Source: Ligustrum vulgare
Lineage: Eukaryota; Streptophyta; Magnoliopsida; Lamiales; Oleaceae
NCBI GenBank assembly: GCA_963555705.1
Contig: OY743171.1
Coordinates: 27,832,852-27,896,851, forward strand
Direction of reading: 5' to 3'
Length of the DNA: 64,000 bases
Shown here: positions 50,593-62,831 of the stretch, piece by piece
Layout: each line of letters begins with the position of its first letter
How positions within the stretch are numbered: the stretch's first letter is position 1
The notes under the pieces: model-generated
What the model was told of the DNA's origin: nothing
Databases searched by the model: none
The model's input: the letters and a program-made list of their open reading frames with translations, nothing else
Program-made: the position numbers and the translations under genes

Positions 50593-52385
50593 GGATTGGG
50601 AACTCCCTTTTCAGGAATGATTTTGGGACTTCCACTGTTCTCTCCAATACACTTTGAACAATTGAAATAGTTCATTGGTAGAATAAGCTATGATAAAAAC
50701 ACCGAGAGAATGCACTACTTAGAAAAAGTACAACTACGTGAATAATGCACTACTTAATAAAGTACAACCACGTGAAGAAAGACATTATTCAAACCACACA
50801 AGAGTTTTCAAAACGTGTCAAATGGGAATTATATAAGAAATGATATGTGGGAAGAAGGATGGAGTCAAAATTATGGTCGAAGACAGTCACCAAGGGATGC
50901 AATTTGAAATTGAAAACCCGCAAGTATTGTGAATCAATTTTTTTTCAATTAGAAATTGAGACTATTTTTTTTAGTATAATAAACCCTTAGGATTGGGAAC
51001 TCCCTTTTCAGGAATAATTTTGGGACTTCCACTGTTCTCTCCAATACACTTGGGACAATTGAAATGGTCCATTGGTAGAATAAGCTATGATAAAAACACC
51101 GAAAGAATGCACTACTTAGAAAAAGTACAACTACGTGAAGAAAGACATTATTCATACCAGACAAGACTGCAAGAACATGTTAAAAATGGCATTATAAAAG
51201 AAATGATATGTGGGAAGAAGGTTGGAGGAAAAATTATGGTCGACGAAGACCTGGGGACTCAATTTTTGAGTCAGATTTTTTAAGTTAGAGATTGAGACTC
51301 TTTTTTTGAGTAGAAACCCTTTGGATTTGGAATTCTGTTTTCAAGAACAGTTTTGGGGCTTTCAGTGTTCCTTTCAATGCAATTTAGACAATTGAAATCG
51401 TTCGTTGGTAGAATAAGCTATGATTAAGACACCAAGAGAATAATGCACTACTTAATAAAAGTACAACCACGTGAAGAAAGACATTATTCAAACCACACAA
51501 GAGTTTTCAAAACGTGTCAAAAGGGCATTGTATAAGAAATGATATGTGGGAAGAGAAGGATAGAGTCAAAATTATGGTCGAAGACGACCAAGGGATGCAA
51601 TTTGAAATTGAAAACCCGCAAGTATTGTGAATCAATTTTTTTTCAATTAGAAATTGAGACTATTTTTTTTAGTATAATAAACCCTTAGGATTGGGAACTC
51701 CCTTTTCAGGAATAATTTTGGGACTTCCACTGTTCTCTCCAATACACTTGGGACAATTGAAATGGTCCACTGGTAGAATAAGCTATGATAAAAACACCGA
51801 GAGAATTAACTACTTAGAAAAAGTACAACTACGTGAAGAAAGACATTATTCATACCAGACAAGACTGCAAGAACATGTTAAAAATGGCATTATAAAAGAA
51901 ATGATATGTGGGAAGAAGGTTGGAGGAAAAATTATGGTCGACGAAGACCTGGGGACTCAATTTTTGAGTCAGATTTTTTAAGTTAGAGATTGAGACTCTT
52001 TTTTTGAGTAGAAACCCTTTGGATTTGGAATTCTGTTTTCAAGAATAGTTTTGGGGCTTTCAGCGTTCCTTTCAATGCAATTTAGACAATTGAAATCGTT
52101 CGTTGGTAGAATAAGCTATGATTAAGACACCAAGAGAATAATGCACTACTTAATAAAAGTACAACGACGTGAAGAAAGACATTATTCAAACCACACAAGA
52201 GTTTTCAAACCTGTCAAATGGGAATTATATAAGAAATGATATGTTTGAAGAAGGATGGAGTCAAAATTATGGTCGAAGACAGTCACCAAGGGATGCAATT
52301 TGAAATTGAAAACCCGCAAGTATTGTGAATCAATTTTTTTTCAATTAGAAATTGAGACTATTTTTTTTAGTATAATAAACCCTTA
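50593..52385 (+). repeat. Domain 2 HOR copy a-b-c
   Basis: Unit starts are a 50593, b 50990 and c 51688, in total 1793 bp. From here b has TTTTGGGGCTTTCAG. From this c unit onward, the c-type H2 has TTTCAGCGTTCC. c also lost one base in TTTTCAAACCTGTC. Confidence 0.93.
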
Positions 52386-53478
52386 GGATTGGGAACTCCC
52401 TTTTCAGGAATGATTTTGGGACTTCCACTGTTCTCTCCAATACACTTTGAACAATTGAAATAGTTCATTGGTAGAATAAGCTATGATAAAAACACCGAGA
52501 GAATGCACTACTTAGAAAAAGTACAACTACGTGAATAATGCACTACTTAATAAAGTACAACCACGTGAAGAAAGACATTATTCAAACCACACAAGAGTTT
52601 TCAAAACGTGTCAAATGGGAATTATATAAGAAATGATATGTGGGAAGAAGGATGGAGTCAAAATTATGGTCGAAGACAGTCACCAAGGGATGCAATTTGA
52701 AATTGAAAACCCGCAAGTATTGTGAATCAATTTTTTTTCAATTAGAAATTGAGACTATTTTTTTTAGTATAATAAACCCTTAGGATTGGGAACTCCCTTT
52801 TCAGGAATAATTTTGGGACTTCCACTGTTCTCTCCAATACACTTGGGACAATTGAAATGGTCCATTGGTAGAATAAGCTATGATAAAAACACCGAAAGAA
52901 TGCACTACTTAGAAAAAGTACAACTACGTGAAGAAAGACATTATTCATACCAGACAAGACTGCAAGAACATGTTAAAAATGGCATTATAAAAGAAATGAT
53001 ATGTGGGAAGAAGGTTGGAGGAAAAATTATGGTCGACGAAGACCTGGGGACTCAATTTTTGAGTCAGATTTTTTAAGTTAGAGATTGAGACTCTTTTTTT
53101 GAGTAGAAACCCTTTGGATTTGGAATTCTGTTTTCAAGAACAGTTTTGGGGCTTTCAGCGTTCCTTTCAATGCAATTTAGACAATTGAAATCGTTCGTTG
53201 GTAGAATAAGCTATGATTAAGACACCAAGAGAATAATGCACTACTTAATAAAAGTACAACGACGTGAAGAAAGACATTATTCAAACCACACAAGAGTTTT
53301 CAAAACGTGTCAAATGGGAATTATATAAGAAATGATATGTGGGAAGAAGGATGGAGTCAAAATTATGGTCGAAGAAGACCAAGGGATGCAATTTGAAATT
53401 GAAAACCCGCAAGTATTGTGAATCAATTTTTTTTCAATTAGAAATTGAGACTATTTTTTTTAGTATAATAAACCCTTA
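52386..53478 (+). repeat. Contracted HOR copy a-(b::c)
   Basis: Unit starts are a 52386 and a chimeric long unit 52783 (696 bp), in total 1093 bp. The chimera has b-type H1 and c-type H2. The switch lies between about 53141 (AAGAACAG, b) and 53159 (CAGCGTTCC, c). Its end has the three-base-shorter GAAGAAGACC. Confidence 0.91.
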
Positions 53479-55272
53479 GGATTGGGAACTCCCTTTTCAG
53501 GAATGATTTTGGGACTTCCACTGTTCTCTCCAATACACTTTGAACAATTGAAATAGTTCATTGGTAGAATAAGCTATGATAAAAACACCGAGAGAATGCA
53601 CTACTTAGAAAAAGTACAACTACGTGAATAATGCACTACTTAATAAAGTACAACCACGTGAAGAAAGACATTATTCAAACCACACAAGAGTTTTCAAAAC
53701 GTGTCAAATGGGAATTATATAAGAAATGATATGTGGGAAGAAGGATGGAGTCAAAATTATGGTCGAAGACAGTCACCAAGGGATGCAATTTGAAATTGAA
53801 AACCCGCAAGTATTGTGAATCAATTTTTTTTCAATTAGAAATTGAGACTATTTTTTTTAGTATAATAAACCCTTAGGATTGGGAACTCCCTTTTCAGGAA
53901 TAATTTTGGGACTTCCACTGTTCTCTCCAATACACTTGGGACAATTGAAATGGTCCATTGGTAGAATAAGCTATGATAAAAACACCGAAAGAATGCACTA
54001 CTTAGAAAAAGTACAACTACGTGAAGAAAGACATTATTCATACCAGACAAGACTGCAAGAACATGTTAAAAATGGCATTATAAAAGAAATGATATGTGGG
54101 AAGAAGGTTGGAGGAAAAATTATGGTCGACGAAGACCTGGGGACTCAATTTTTGAGTCAGATTTTTTAAGTTAGAGATTGAGACTCTTTTTTTGAGTAGA
54201 AACCCTTTGGATTTGGAATTCTGTTTTCAAGAACAGTTTTGGGGCTTTCAGTGTTCCTTTCAATGCAATTTAGACAATTGAAATCGTTCGTTGGTAGAAT
54301 AAGCTATGATTAAGACACCAAGAGAATAATGCACTACTTAATAAAAGTACAACCACGTGAAGAAAGACATTATTCAAACCACACAAGAGTTTTCAAAACG
54401 TGTCAAAAGGGCATTGTATAAGAAATGATATGTGGGAAGAGAAGGATAGAGTCAAAATTATGGTCGAAGACGACCAAGGGATGCAATTTGAAATTGAAAA
54501 CCCGCAAGTATTGTGAATCAATTTTTTTTCAATTAGAAATTGAGACTATTTTTTTTAGTATAATAAACCCTTAGGATTGGGAACTCCCTTTTCAGGAATA
54601 ATTTTGGGACTTCCACTGTTCTCTCCAATACACTTGGGACAATTGAAATGGTCCACTGGTAGAATAAGCTATGATAAAAACACCGAGAGAATTAACTACT
54701 TAGAAAAAGTACAACTACGTGAAGAAAGACATTATTCATACCAGACAAGACTGCAAGAACATGTTAAAAATGGCATTATAAAAGAAATGATATGTGGGAA
54801 GAAGGTTGGAGGAAAAATTATGGTCGACGAAGACCTGGGGACTCAATTTTTGAGTCAGATTTTTTAAGTTAGAGATTGAGACTCTTTTTTTGAGTAGAAA
54901 CCCTTTGGATTTGGAATTCTGTTTTCAAGAATAGTTTTGGGGCTTTCAGCGTTCCTTTCAATGCAATTTAGACAATTGAAATCGTTCGTTGGTAGAATAA
55001 GCTATGATTAAGACACCAAGAGAATAATGCACTACTTAATAAAAGTACAACGACGTGAAGAAAGACATTATTCAAACCACACAAGAGTTTTCAAAACGTG
55101 TCAAATGGGAATTATATAAGAAATGATATGTTTGAAGAAGGATGGAGTCAAAATTATGGTCGAAGACAGTCACCAAGGGATGCAATTTGAAATTGAAAAC
55201 CCGCAAGTATTGTGAATCAATTTTTTTTCAATTAGAAATTGAGACTATTTTTTTTAGTATAATAAACCCTTA
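53479..55272 (+). repeat. Domain 2 HOR copy a-b-c
   Basis: Unit starts are a 53479, b 53876 and c 54574, in total 1794 bp. c ends with GATATGTTTGAAG and CAGTCACC and is the last c unit of that kind in the window. Confidence 0.93.
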
Positions 55273-56365
55273 GGATTGGGAACTCCCTTTTCAGGAATGA
55301 TTTTGGGACTTCCACTGTTCTCTCCAATACACTTTGAACAATTGAAATAGTTCATTGGTAGAATAAGCTATGATAAAAACACCGAGAGAATGCACTACTT
55401 AGAAAAAGTACAACTACGTGAATAATGCACTACTTAATAAAGTACAACCACGTGAAGAAAGACATTATTCAAACCACACAAGAGTTTTCAAAACGTGTCA
55501 AATGGGAATTATATAAGAAATGATATGTGGGAAGAAGGATGGAGTCAAAATTATGGTCGAAGACAGTCACCAAGGGATGCAATTTGAAATTGAAAACCCG
55601 CAAGTATTGTGAATCAATTTTTTTTCAATTAGAAATTGAGACTATTTTTTTTAGTATAATAAACCCTTAGGATTGGGAACTCCCTTTTCAGGAATAATTT
55701 TGGGACTTCCACTGTTCTCTCCAATACACTTGGGACAATTGAAATGGTCCATTGGTAGAATAAGCTATGATAAAAACACCGAAAGAATGCACTACTTAGA
55801 AAAAGTACAACTACGTGAAGAAAGACATTATTCATACCAGACAAGGCTGCAAGAACATGTTAAAAATGGCATTATAAAAGAAATGATATGTGGGAAGAAG
55901 GTTGGAGGAAAAATTATGGTCGACGAAGACCTGGGGACTCAATTTTTGAGTCAGATTTTTTAAGTTAGAGATTGAGACTCTTTTTTTGAGTAGAAACCCT
56001 TTGGATTTGGAATTCTGTTTTCAAGAACAGTTTTGGGGCTTTCAGCGTTCCTTTCAATGCAATTTAGACAATTGAAATCGTTCGTTGGTAGAATAAGCTA
56101 TGATTAAGACACCAAGAGAATAATGCACTACTTAATAAAAGTACAACGACGTGAAGAAAGACATTATTCAAACCACACAAGAGTTTTCAAAACGTGTCAA
56201 ATGGGAATTATATAAGAAATGATATGTGGGAAGAAGGATGGAGTCAAAATTATGGTCGAAGAAGACCAAGGGATGCAATTTGAAATTGAAAACCCGCATG
56301 TATTGTGAATCAATTTTTTTTCAATTAGAAATTGAGACTATTTTTTTTAGTATAATAAACCCTTA
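55273..56365 (+). repeat. Contracted HOR copy a-(b::c)
   Basis: Unit starts are a 55273 and a chimera 55670 (696 bp). It has the same b-to-c switch as the unit at 52783, here between about 56028 and 56046, so both probably descend from one event. H2 has a private CCCGCATGTATTG. Confidence 0.91.
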
Positions 56366-57458
56366 GGATTGGGAACTCCCTTTTCAGGAATGATTTTGGG
56401 ACTTCCACTGTTCTCTCCAATACACTTTGAACAATTGAAATAGTTCATTGGTAGAATAAGCTATGATAAAAACACCGAGAGAATGCACTACTTAGAAAAA
56501 GTACAACTACGTGAATAATGCACTACTTAATAAAGTACAACCACGTGAAGAAAGACATTATTCAAACCACACAAGAGTTTTCAAAACGTGTCAAATGGGA
56601 ATTATATAAGAAATGATATGTGGGAAGAAGGATGGAGTCAAAATTATGGTCGAAGACAGTCACCAAGGGATGCAATTTGAAATTGAAAACCCGCAAGTAT
56701 TGTGAATCAATTTTTTTTCAATTAGAAATTGAGACTATTTTTTTTAGTATAATAAACCCTTAGGATTGGGAACTCCCTTTTCAGGAATAATTTTGGGACT
56801 TCCACTGTTCTCTCCAATACACTTGGGACAATTGAAATGGTCCACTGGTAGAATAAGCTATGATAAAAAAACCGAGAGAATTAACTACTTAGAAAAAGTA
56901 CAACTACGTGAAGAAAGACATTATTCATACCAGACAAGACTGCAAGAACATGTTAAAAATGGCATTATAAAAGAAATGATATGTGGGAAGAAGGTTGGAG
57001 GAAAAATTATGGTCGACGAAGACATGGGGACTCAATTTTTGAGTCAGATTTTTTAAGTTAGAGATTGAGACTCTTTTTTTGAGTAGAAACCCTTTGGATT
57101 TGGAATTCTGTTTTCAAGAACAGTTTTGGGGCTTTCAGCGTTCCTTTCAATGCAATTTAGACAATTGAAATCGTTCGTTGGTAGAATAAGCTATGATTAA
57201 GACACCAAGAGAATAATGCACTACTTAATAAAAGTACAACGACGTGAAGAAAGACATTATTCAAACCACACAAGAGTTTTCAAAACGTGTCAAATGGGAA
57301 TTATATAAGAAATGATATGTGGGAAGAAGGATGGAGTCAAAATTATGGTCGAAGAAGACCAAGGGATGCAATTTGAAATTGAAAACCCGCAAGTATTGTG
57401 AATCAATTTTTTTTCAATTAGAAATTGAGACTATTTTTTTTAGTATAATAAACCCTTA
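56366..57458 (+). repeat. Two-unit copy a-c
   Basis: Unit starts are a 56366 and c-type 56763 (696 bp). Its H1 has AAAAAAACCGAGAG and the private GACATGGGG. Its H2 starts b-like (AAGAACAG) and ends GAAGAAGACC. It appears to be a b::c chimera whose H1 was later replaced by c sequence. Confidence 0.9.
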
Positions 57459-59249
57459 GGATTGGGAACTCCCTTTTCAGGAATGATTTTGGGACTTCCA
57501 CTGTTCTCTCCAATACACTTTGAACAATTGAAATAGTTCATTGGTAGAATAAGCTATGATAAAAACACCGAGAGAATGCACTACTTAGAAAAAGTACAAC
57601 TACGTGAATAATGCACTACTTAATAAAGTACAACCACGTGAAGAAAGACATTATTCAAACCACACAAGAGTTTTCAAAACGTGTCAAATGGGAATTATAT
57701 AAGAAATGATATGTGGGAAGAAGGATGGAGTCAAAATTATGGTCGAAGACAGTCACCAAGGGATGCAATTTGAAATTGAAAACCCGCAAGTATTGTGAAT
57801 CAATTTTTTTTCAATTAGAAATTGAGACTATTTTTTTTAGTATAATAAACCCTTAGGATTGGGAACTCCCTTTTCAGGAATAATTTTGGGACTTCCACTG
57901 TTCTCTCCAATACACTTGGGACAATTGAAATGGTCCATTGGTAGAATAAGCTATGATAAAAACACCGAAAGAATGCACTACTTAGAAAAAGTACAACTAC
58001 GTGAAGAAAGACATTATTCATACCAGACAAGACTGCAAGAACATGTTAAAAATTGCATTATAAAAGAAATGATATGTGGGAAGAAGGTTGGAGGAAAAAT
58101 TATGGTCGACGAAGACCTGGGGACTCAATTTTTGAGTCAGATTTTTTAAGTTAGAGATTGAGACTCTTTTTTTGAGTAGAAACCCTTTGGATTTGGAATT
58201 CTGTTTTCAAGAACAGTTTTGGGGCTTTCAGTGTTCCTTTCAATGCAATTTAGACAATTGAAATCGTTCGTTGGTAGAATAAGCTATGATTAAGACACCA
58301 AGAGAATAATGCACTACTTAATAAAAGTACAACCACGTGAAGAAAGACATTATTCAAACCACACAAGAGTTTTCAAAACGTGTCAAAAGGGCATTGTATA
58401 AGAAATGATATGTGGGAAGAGAAGGATAGAGTCAAAATTATGGTCGAAGACGACCAAGGGATGCAATTTGAAATTGAAAACCCGCAAGTATTGTGAATCA
58501 ATTTTTTTTCAATTAGAAATTGAGACTATTTTTTTTAGTATAATAAACCCTTAGGATTGGGAACTCCCTTTTCAGGAATAATTTTGGGACTTCCACTGTT
58601 CTCTCCAATACACTTGGGACAATTGAAATGGTCCACTGGTAGAATAAGCTATGATAAAAAAACCGAGAGAATTAACTACTTAGAAAAAGTACAACTACGT
58701 GAAGAAAGACATTATTCATACCAGACAAGACTGCAAGAACATGTTAAAAATGGCATTATAAAAGAATTGATATGTGGGAAGAAGGTTGGAGGAAAAATTA
58801 TGGTCGACGAAGACCTGGGGACTCAATTTTTGAGTCAGATTTTTTAAGTTAGAGATTGAGACTCTTTTTTTGAGTAGAAACCCTTTGGATTTGGAATTCT
58901 GTTTTCAAGAATAGTTTTGGGGCTTTCAGCGTTCCTTTCAATGCAATTTAGACAATTGAAATCGTTCGTTGGTAGAATAAGCTATGATTAAGACACCAAG
59001 AGAATAATGCACTACTTAATAAAAGTACAACGACGTGAAGAAAGACATTATTCAAACCACACAAGAGTTTTCAAAACGTGTCAAATGGGAATTATATAAG
59101 AAATGATATGTGGGAAGAAGGATGGAGTCAAAATTATGGTCGAAGAAGACCAAGGGATGCAATTTGAAATTGAAAACCCGCAAGTATTGTGAATCAATTT
59201 TTTTTCAATTAGAAATTGAGACTATTTTTTTTAGTATAATAAACCCTTA
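57459..59249 (+). repeat. Domain 2 HOR copy a-b-c, 1791-bp form
   Basis: Unit starts are a 57459, b 57856 and c 58554 (696 bp). c has AAAAAAACCGAGAG, AAGAATTGATATG and the GAAGAAGACC end, which explains the 3-bp shorter period. b has a private AAAAATTGCATT. Confidence 0.93.
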
Positions 59250-61040
59250 GGATTGGGAACTCCCTTTTCAGGAATGATTTTGGGACTTCCACTGTTCTCT
59301 CCAATACACTTTGAACAATTGAAATAGTTCATTGGTAGAATAAGCTATGATAAAAACACCGAGAGAATGCACTACTTAGAAAAAGTACAACTACGTGAAT
59401 AATGCACTACTTAATAAAGTACAACCACGTGAAGAAAGACATTATTCAAACCACACAAGAGTTTTCAAAACGTGTCAAATGGGAATTATATAAGAAATGA
59501 TATGTGGGAAGAAGGATGGAGTCAAAATTATGGTCGAAGACAGTCACCAAGGGATGCAATTTGAAATTGAAAACCCGCAAGTATTGTGAATCAATTTTTT
59601 TTCAATTAGAAATTGAGACTATTTTTTTTAGTATAATAAACCCTTAGGATTGGGAACTCCCTTTTCAGGAATAATTTTGGGACTTCCACTGTTCTCTCCA
59701 ATACACTTGGGACAATTGAAATGGTCCATTGGTAGAATAAGCTATGATAAAAACACCGAAAGAATGCACTACTTAGAAAAAGTACAACTACGTGAAGAAA
59801 GACATTATTCATACCAGACAAGACTGCAAGAACATGTTAAAAATGGCATTATAAAAGAAATGATATGTGGGAAGAAGGTTGGAGGAAAAATTATGGTCGA
59901 CGAAGACCTGGGGACTCAATTTTTGAGTCAGATTTTTTAAGTTAGAGATTGAGACTCTTTTTTTGAGTAGAAACCCTTTGGATTTGGAATTCTGTTTTCA
60001 AGAACAGTTTTGGGGCTTTCAGTGTTCCTTTCAATGCAATTTAGACAATTGAAATCGTTCGTTGGTAGAATAAGCTATGATTAAGACACCAAGAGAATAA
60101 TGCACTACTTAATAAAAGTACAACCACGTGAAGAAAGACATTATTCAAACCACACAAGAGTTTTCAAAACGTGTCAAAAGGGCATTGTATAAGAAATGAT
60201 ATGTGGGAAGAGAAGGATAGAGTCAAAATTATGGTCGAAGACGACCAAGGGATGCAATTTGAAATTGAAAACCCGCAAGTATTGTGAATCAATTTTTTTT
60301 CAATTAGAAATTGAGACTATTTTTTTTAGTATAATAAACCCTTAGGATTGGGAACTCCCTTTTCAGGAATAATTTTGGGACTTCCACTGTTCTCTCCAAT
60401 ACACTTGGGACAATTGAAATGGTCCACTGGTAGAATAAGCTATGATAAAAAAACCGAGAGAATTAACTACTTAGAAAAAGTACAACTACGTGAAGAAAGA
60501 CATTATTCATACCAGACAAGACTGCAAGAACATGTTAAAAATGGCATTATAAAAGAATTGATATGTGGGAAGAAGGTTGGAGGAAAAATTATGGTCGACG
60601 AAGACCTGGGGACTCAATTTTTGAGTCAGATTTTTTAAGTTAGAGATTGAGACTCTTTTTTTGAGTAGAAACCCTTTGGATTTGGAATTCTGTTTTCAAG
60701 AATAGTTTTGGGGCTTTCAGCGTTCCTTTCAATGCAATTTAGACAATTGAAATCGTTCGTTGGTAGAATAAGCTATGATTAAGACACCAAGAGAATAATG
60801 CACTACTTAATAAAAGTACAACGACGTGAAGAAAGACATTATTCAAACCACACAAGAGTTTTCAAAACGTGTCAAATGGGAATTATATAAGAAATGATAT
60901 GTGGGAAGAAGGATGGAGTCAAAATTATGGTCGAAGAAGACCAAGGGATGCAATTTGAAATTGAAAACCCGCAAGTATTGTGAATCAATTTTTTTTCAAT
61001 TAGAAATTGAGACTATTTTTTTTAGTATAATAAACCCTTA
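59250..61040 (+). repeat. Domain 2 HOR copy a-b-c, 1791-bp form
   Basis: Unit starts are a 59250, b 59647 and c 60345. c shares AAAAAAACCGAGAG and AAGAATTGATATG with the preceding copy. Confidence 0.93.
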
Positions 61041-62831
61041 GGATTGGGAACTCCCTTTTCAGGAATGATTTTGGGACTTCCACTGTTCTCTCCAATACAC
61101 TTTGAACAATTGAAATAGTTCATTGGTAGAATAAGCTATGATAAAAACACCGAGAGAATGCACTACTTAGAAAAAGTACAACTACGTGAATAATGCACTA
61201 CTTAATAAAGTACAACCACGTGAAGAAAGACATTATTCAAACCACACAAGAGTTTTCAAAACGTGTCAAATGGGAATTATATAAGAAATGATATGTGGGA
61301 AGAAGGATGGAGTCAAAATTATGGTCGAAGACAGTCACCAAGGGATGCAATTTGAAATTGAAAACCCGCAAGTATTGTGAATCAATTTTTTTTCAATTAG
61401 AAATTGAGACTATTTTTTTTAGTATAATAAACCCTTAGGATTGGGAACTCCCTTTTCAGGAATAATTTTGGGACTTCCACTGTTCTCTCCAATACACTTG
61501 GGACAATTGAAATGGTCCATTGGTAGAATAAGCTATGATAAAAACACCGAAAGAATGCACTACTTAGAAAAAGTACAACTACGTGAAGAAAGACATTATT
61601 CATACCAGACAAGACTGCAAGAACATGTTAAAAATGGCATTATAAAAGAAATGATATGTGGGAAGAAGGTTGGAGGAAAAATTATGGTCGACGAAGACCT
61701 GGGGACTCAATTTTTGAGTCAGATTTTTTAAGTTAGAGATTGAGACTCTTTTTTTGAGTAGAAACCCTTTGGATTTGGAATTCTGTTTTCAAGAACAGTT
61801 TTGGGGCTTTCAGTGTTCCTTTCAATGCAATTTAGACAATTGAAATCGTTCGTTGGTAGAATAAGCTATGATTAAGACACCAAGAGAATAATGCACTACT
61901 TAATAAAAGTACAACCACGTGAAGAAAGACATTATTCAAACCACACAAGAGTTTTCAAAACGTGTCAAAAGGGCATTGTATAAGAAATGATATGTGGGAA
62001 GAGAAGGATAGAGTCAAAATTATGGTCGAAGACGACCAAGGGATGCAATTTGAAATTGAAAACCCGCAAGTATTGTGAATCAATTTTTTTTCAATTAGAA
62101 ATTGAGACTATTTTTTTTAGTATAATAAACCCTTAGGATTGGGAACTCCCTTTTCAGGAATAATTTTGGGACTTCCACTGTTCTCTCCAATACACTTGGG
62201 ACAATTGAAATGGTCCACTGGTAGAATAAGCTATGATAAAAACACCGAGAGAATTAACTACTTAGAAAAAGTACAACTACGTGAAGAAAGACATTATTCA
62301 TACCAGACAAGACTGCAAGAACATGTTAAAAATGGCATTATAAAAGAATTGATATGTGGGAAGAAGGTTGGAGGAAAAATTATGGTCGACGAAGACCTGG
62401 GGACTCAATTTTTGAGTCAGATTTTTTAAGTTAGAGATTGAGACTCTTTTTTTGAGTAGAAACCCTTTGGATTTGGAATTCTGTTTTCAAGAATAGTTTT
62501 GGGGCTTTCAGCGTTCCTTTCAATGCAATTTAGACAATTGAAATCGTTCGTTGGTAGAATAAGCTATGATTAAGACACCAAGAGAATAATGCACTACTTA
62601 ATAAAAGTACAACGACGTGAAGAAAGACATTATTCAAACCACACAAGAGTTTTCAAAACGTGTCAAATGGGAATTATATAAGAAATGATATGTGGGAAGA
62701 AGGATGGAGTCAAAATTATGGTCGAAGAAGACCAAGGGATGCAATTTGAAATTGAAAACCCGCAAGTATTGTGAATCAATTTTTTTTCAATTAGAAATTG
62801 AGACTATTTTTTTTAGTATAATAAACCCTTA
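61041..62831 (+). repeat. Domain 2 HOR copy a-b-c, 1791-bp form
   Basis: Unit starts are a 61041, b 61438 and c 62136. c keeps AAGAATTGATATG but has AAAAACACCGAGAG, so the two c variants do not travel together. Confidence 0.93.
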
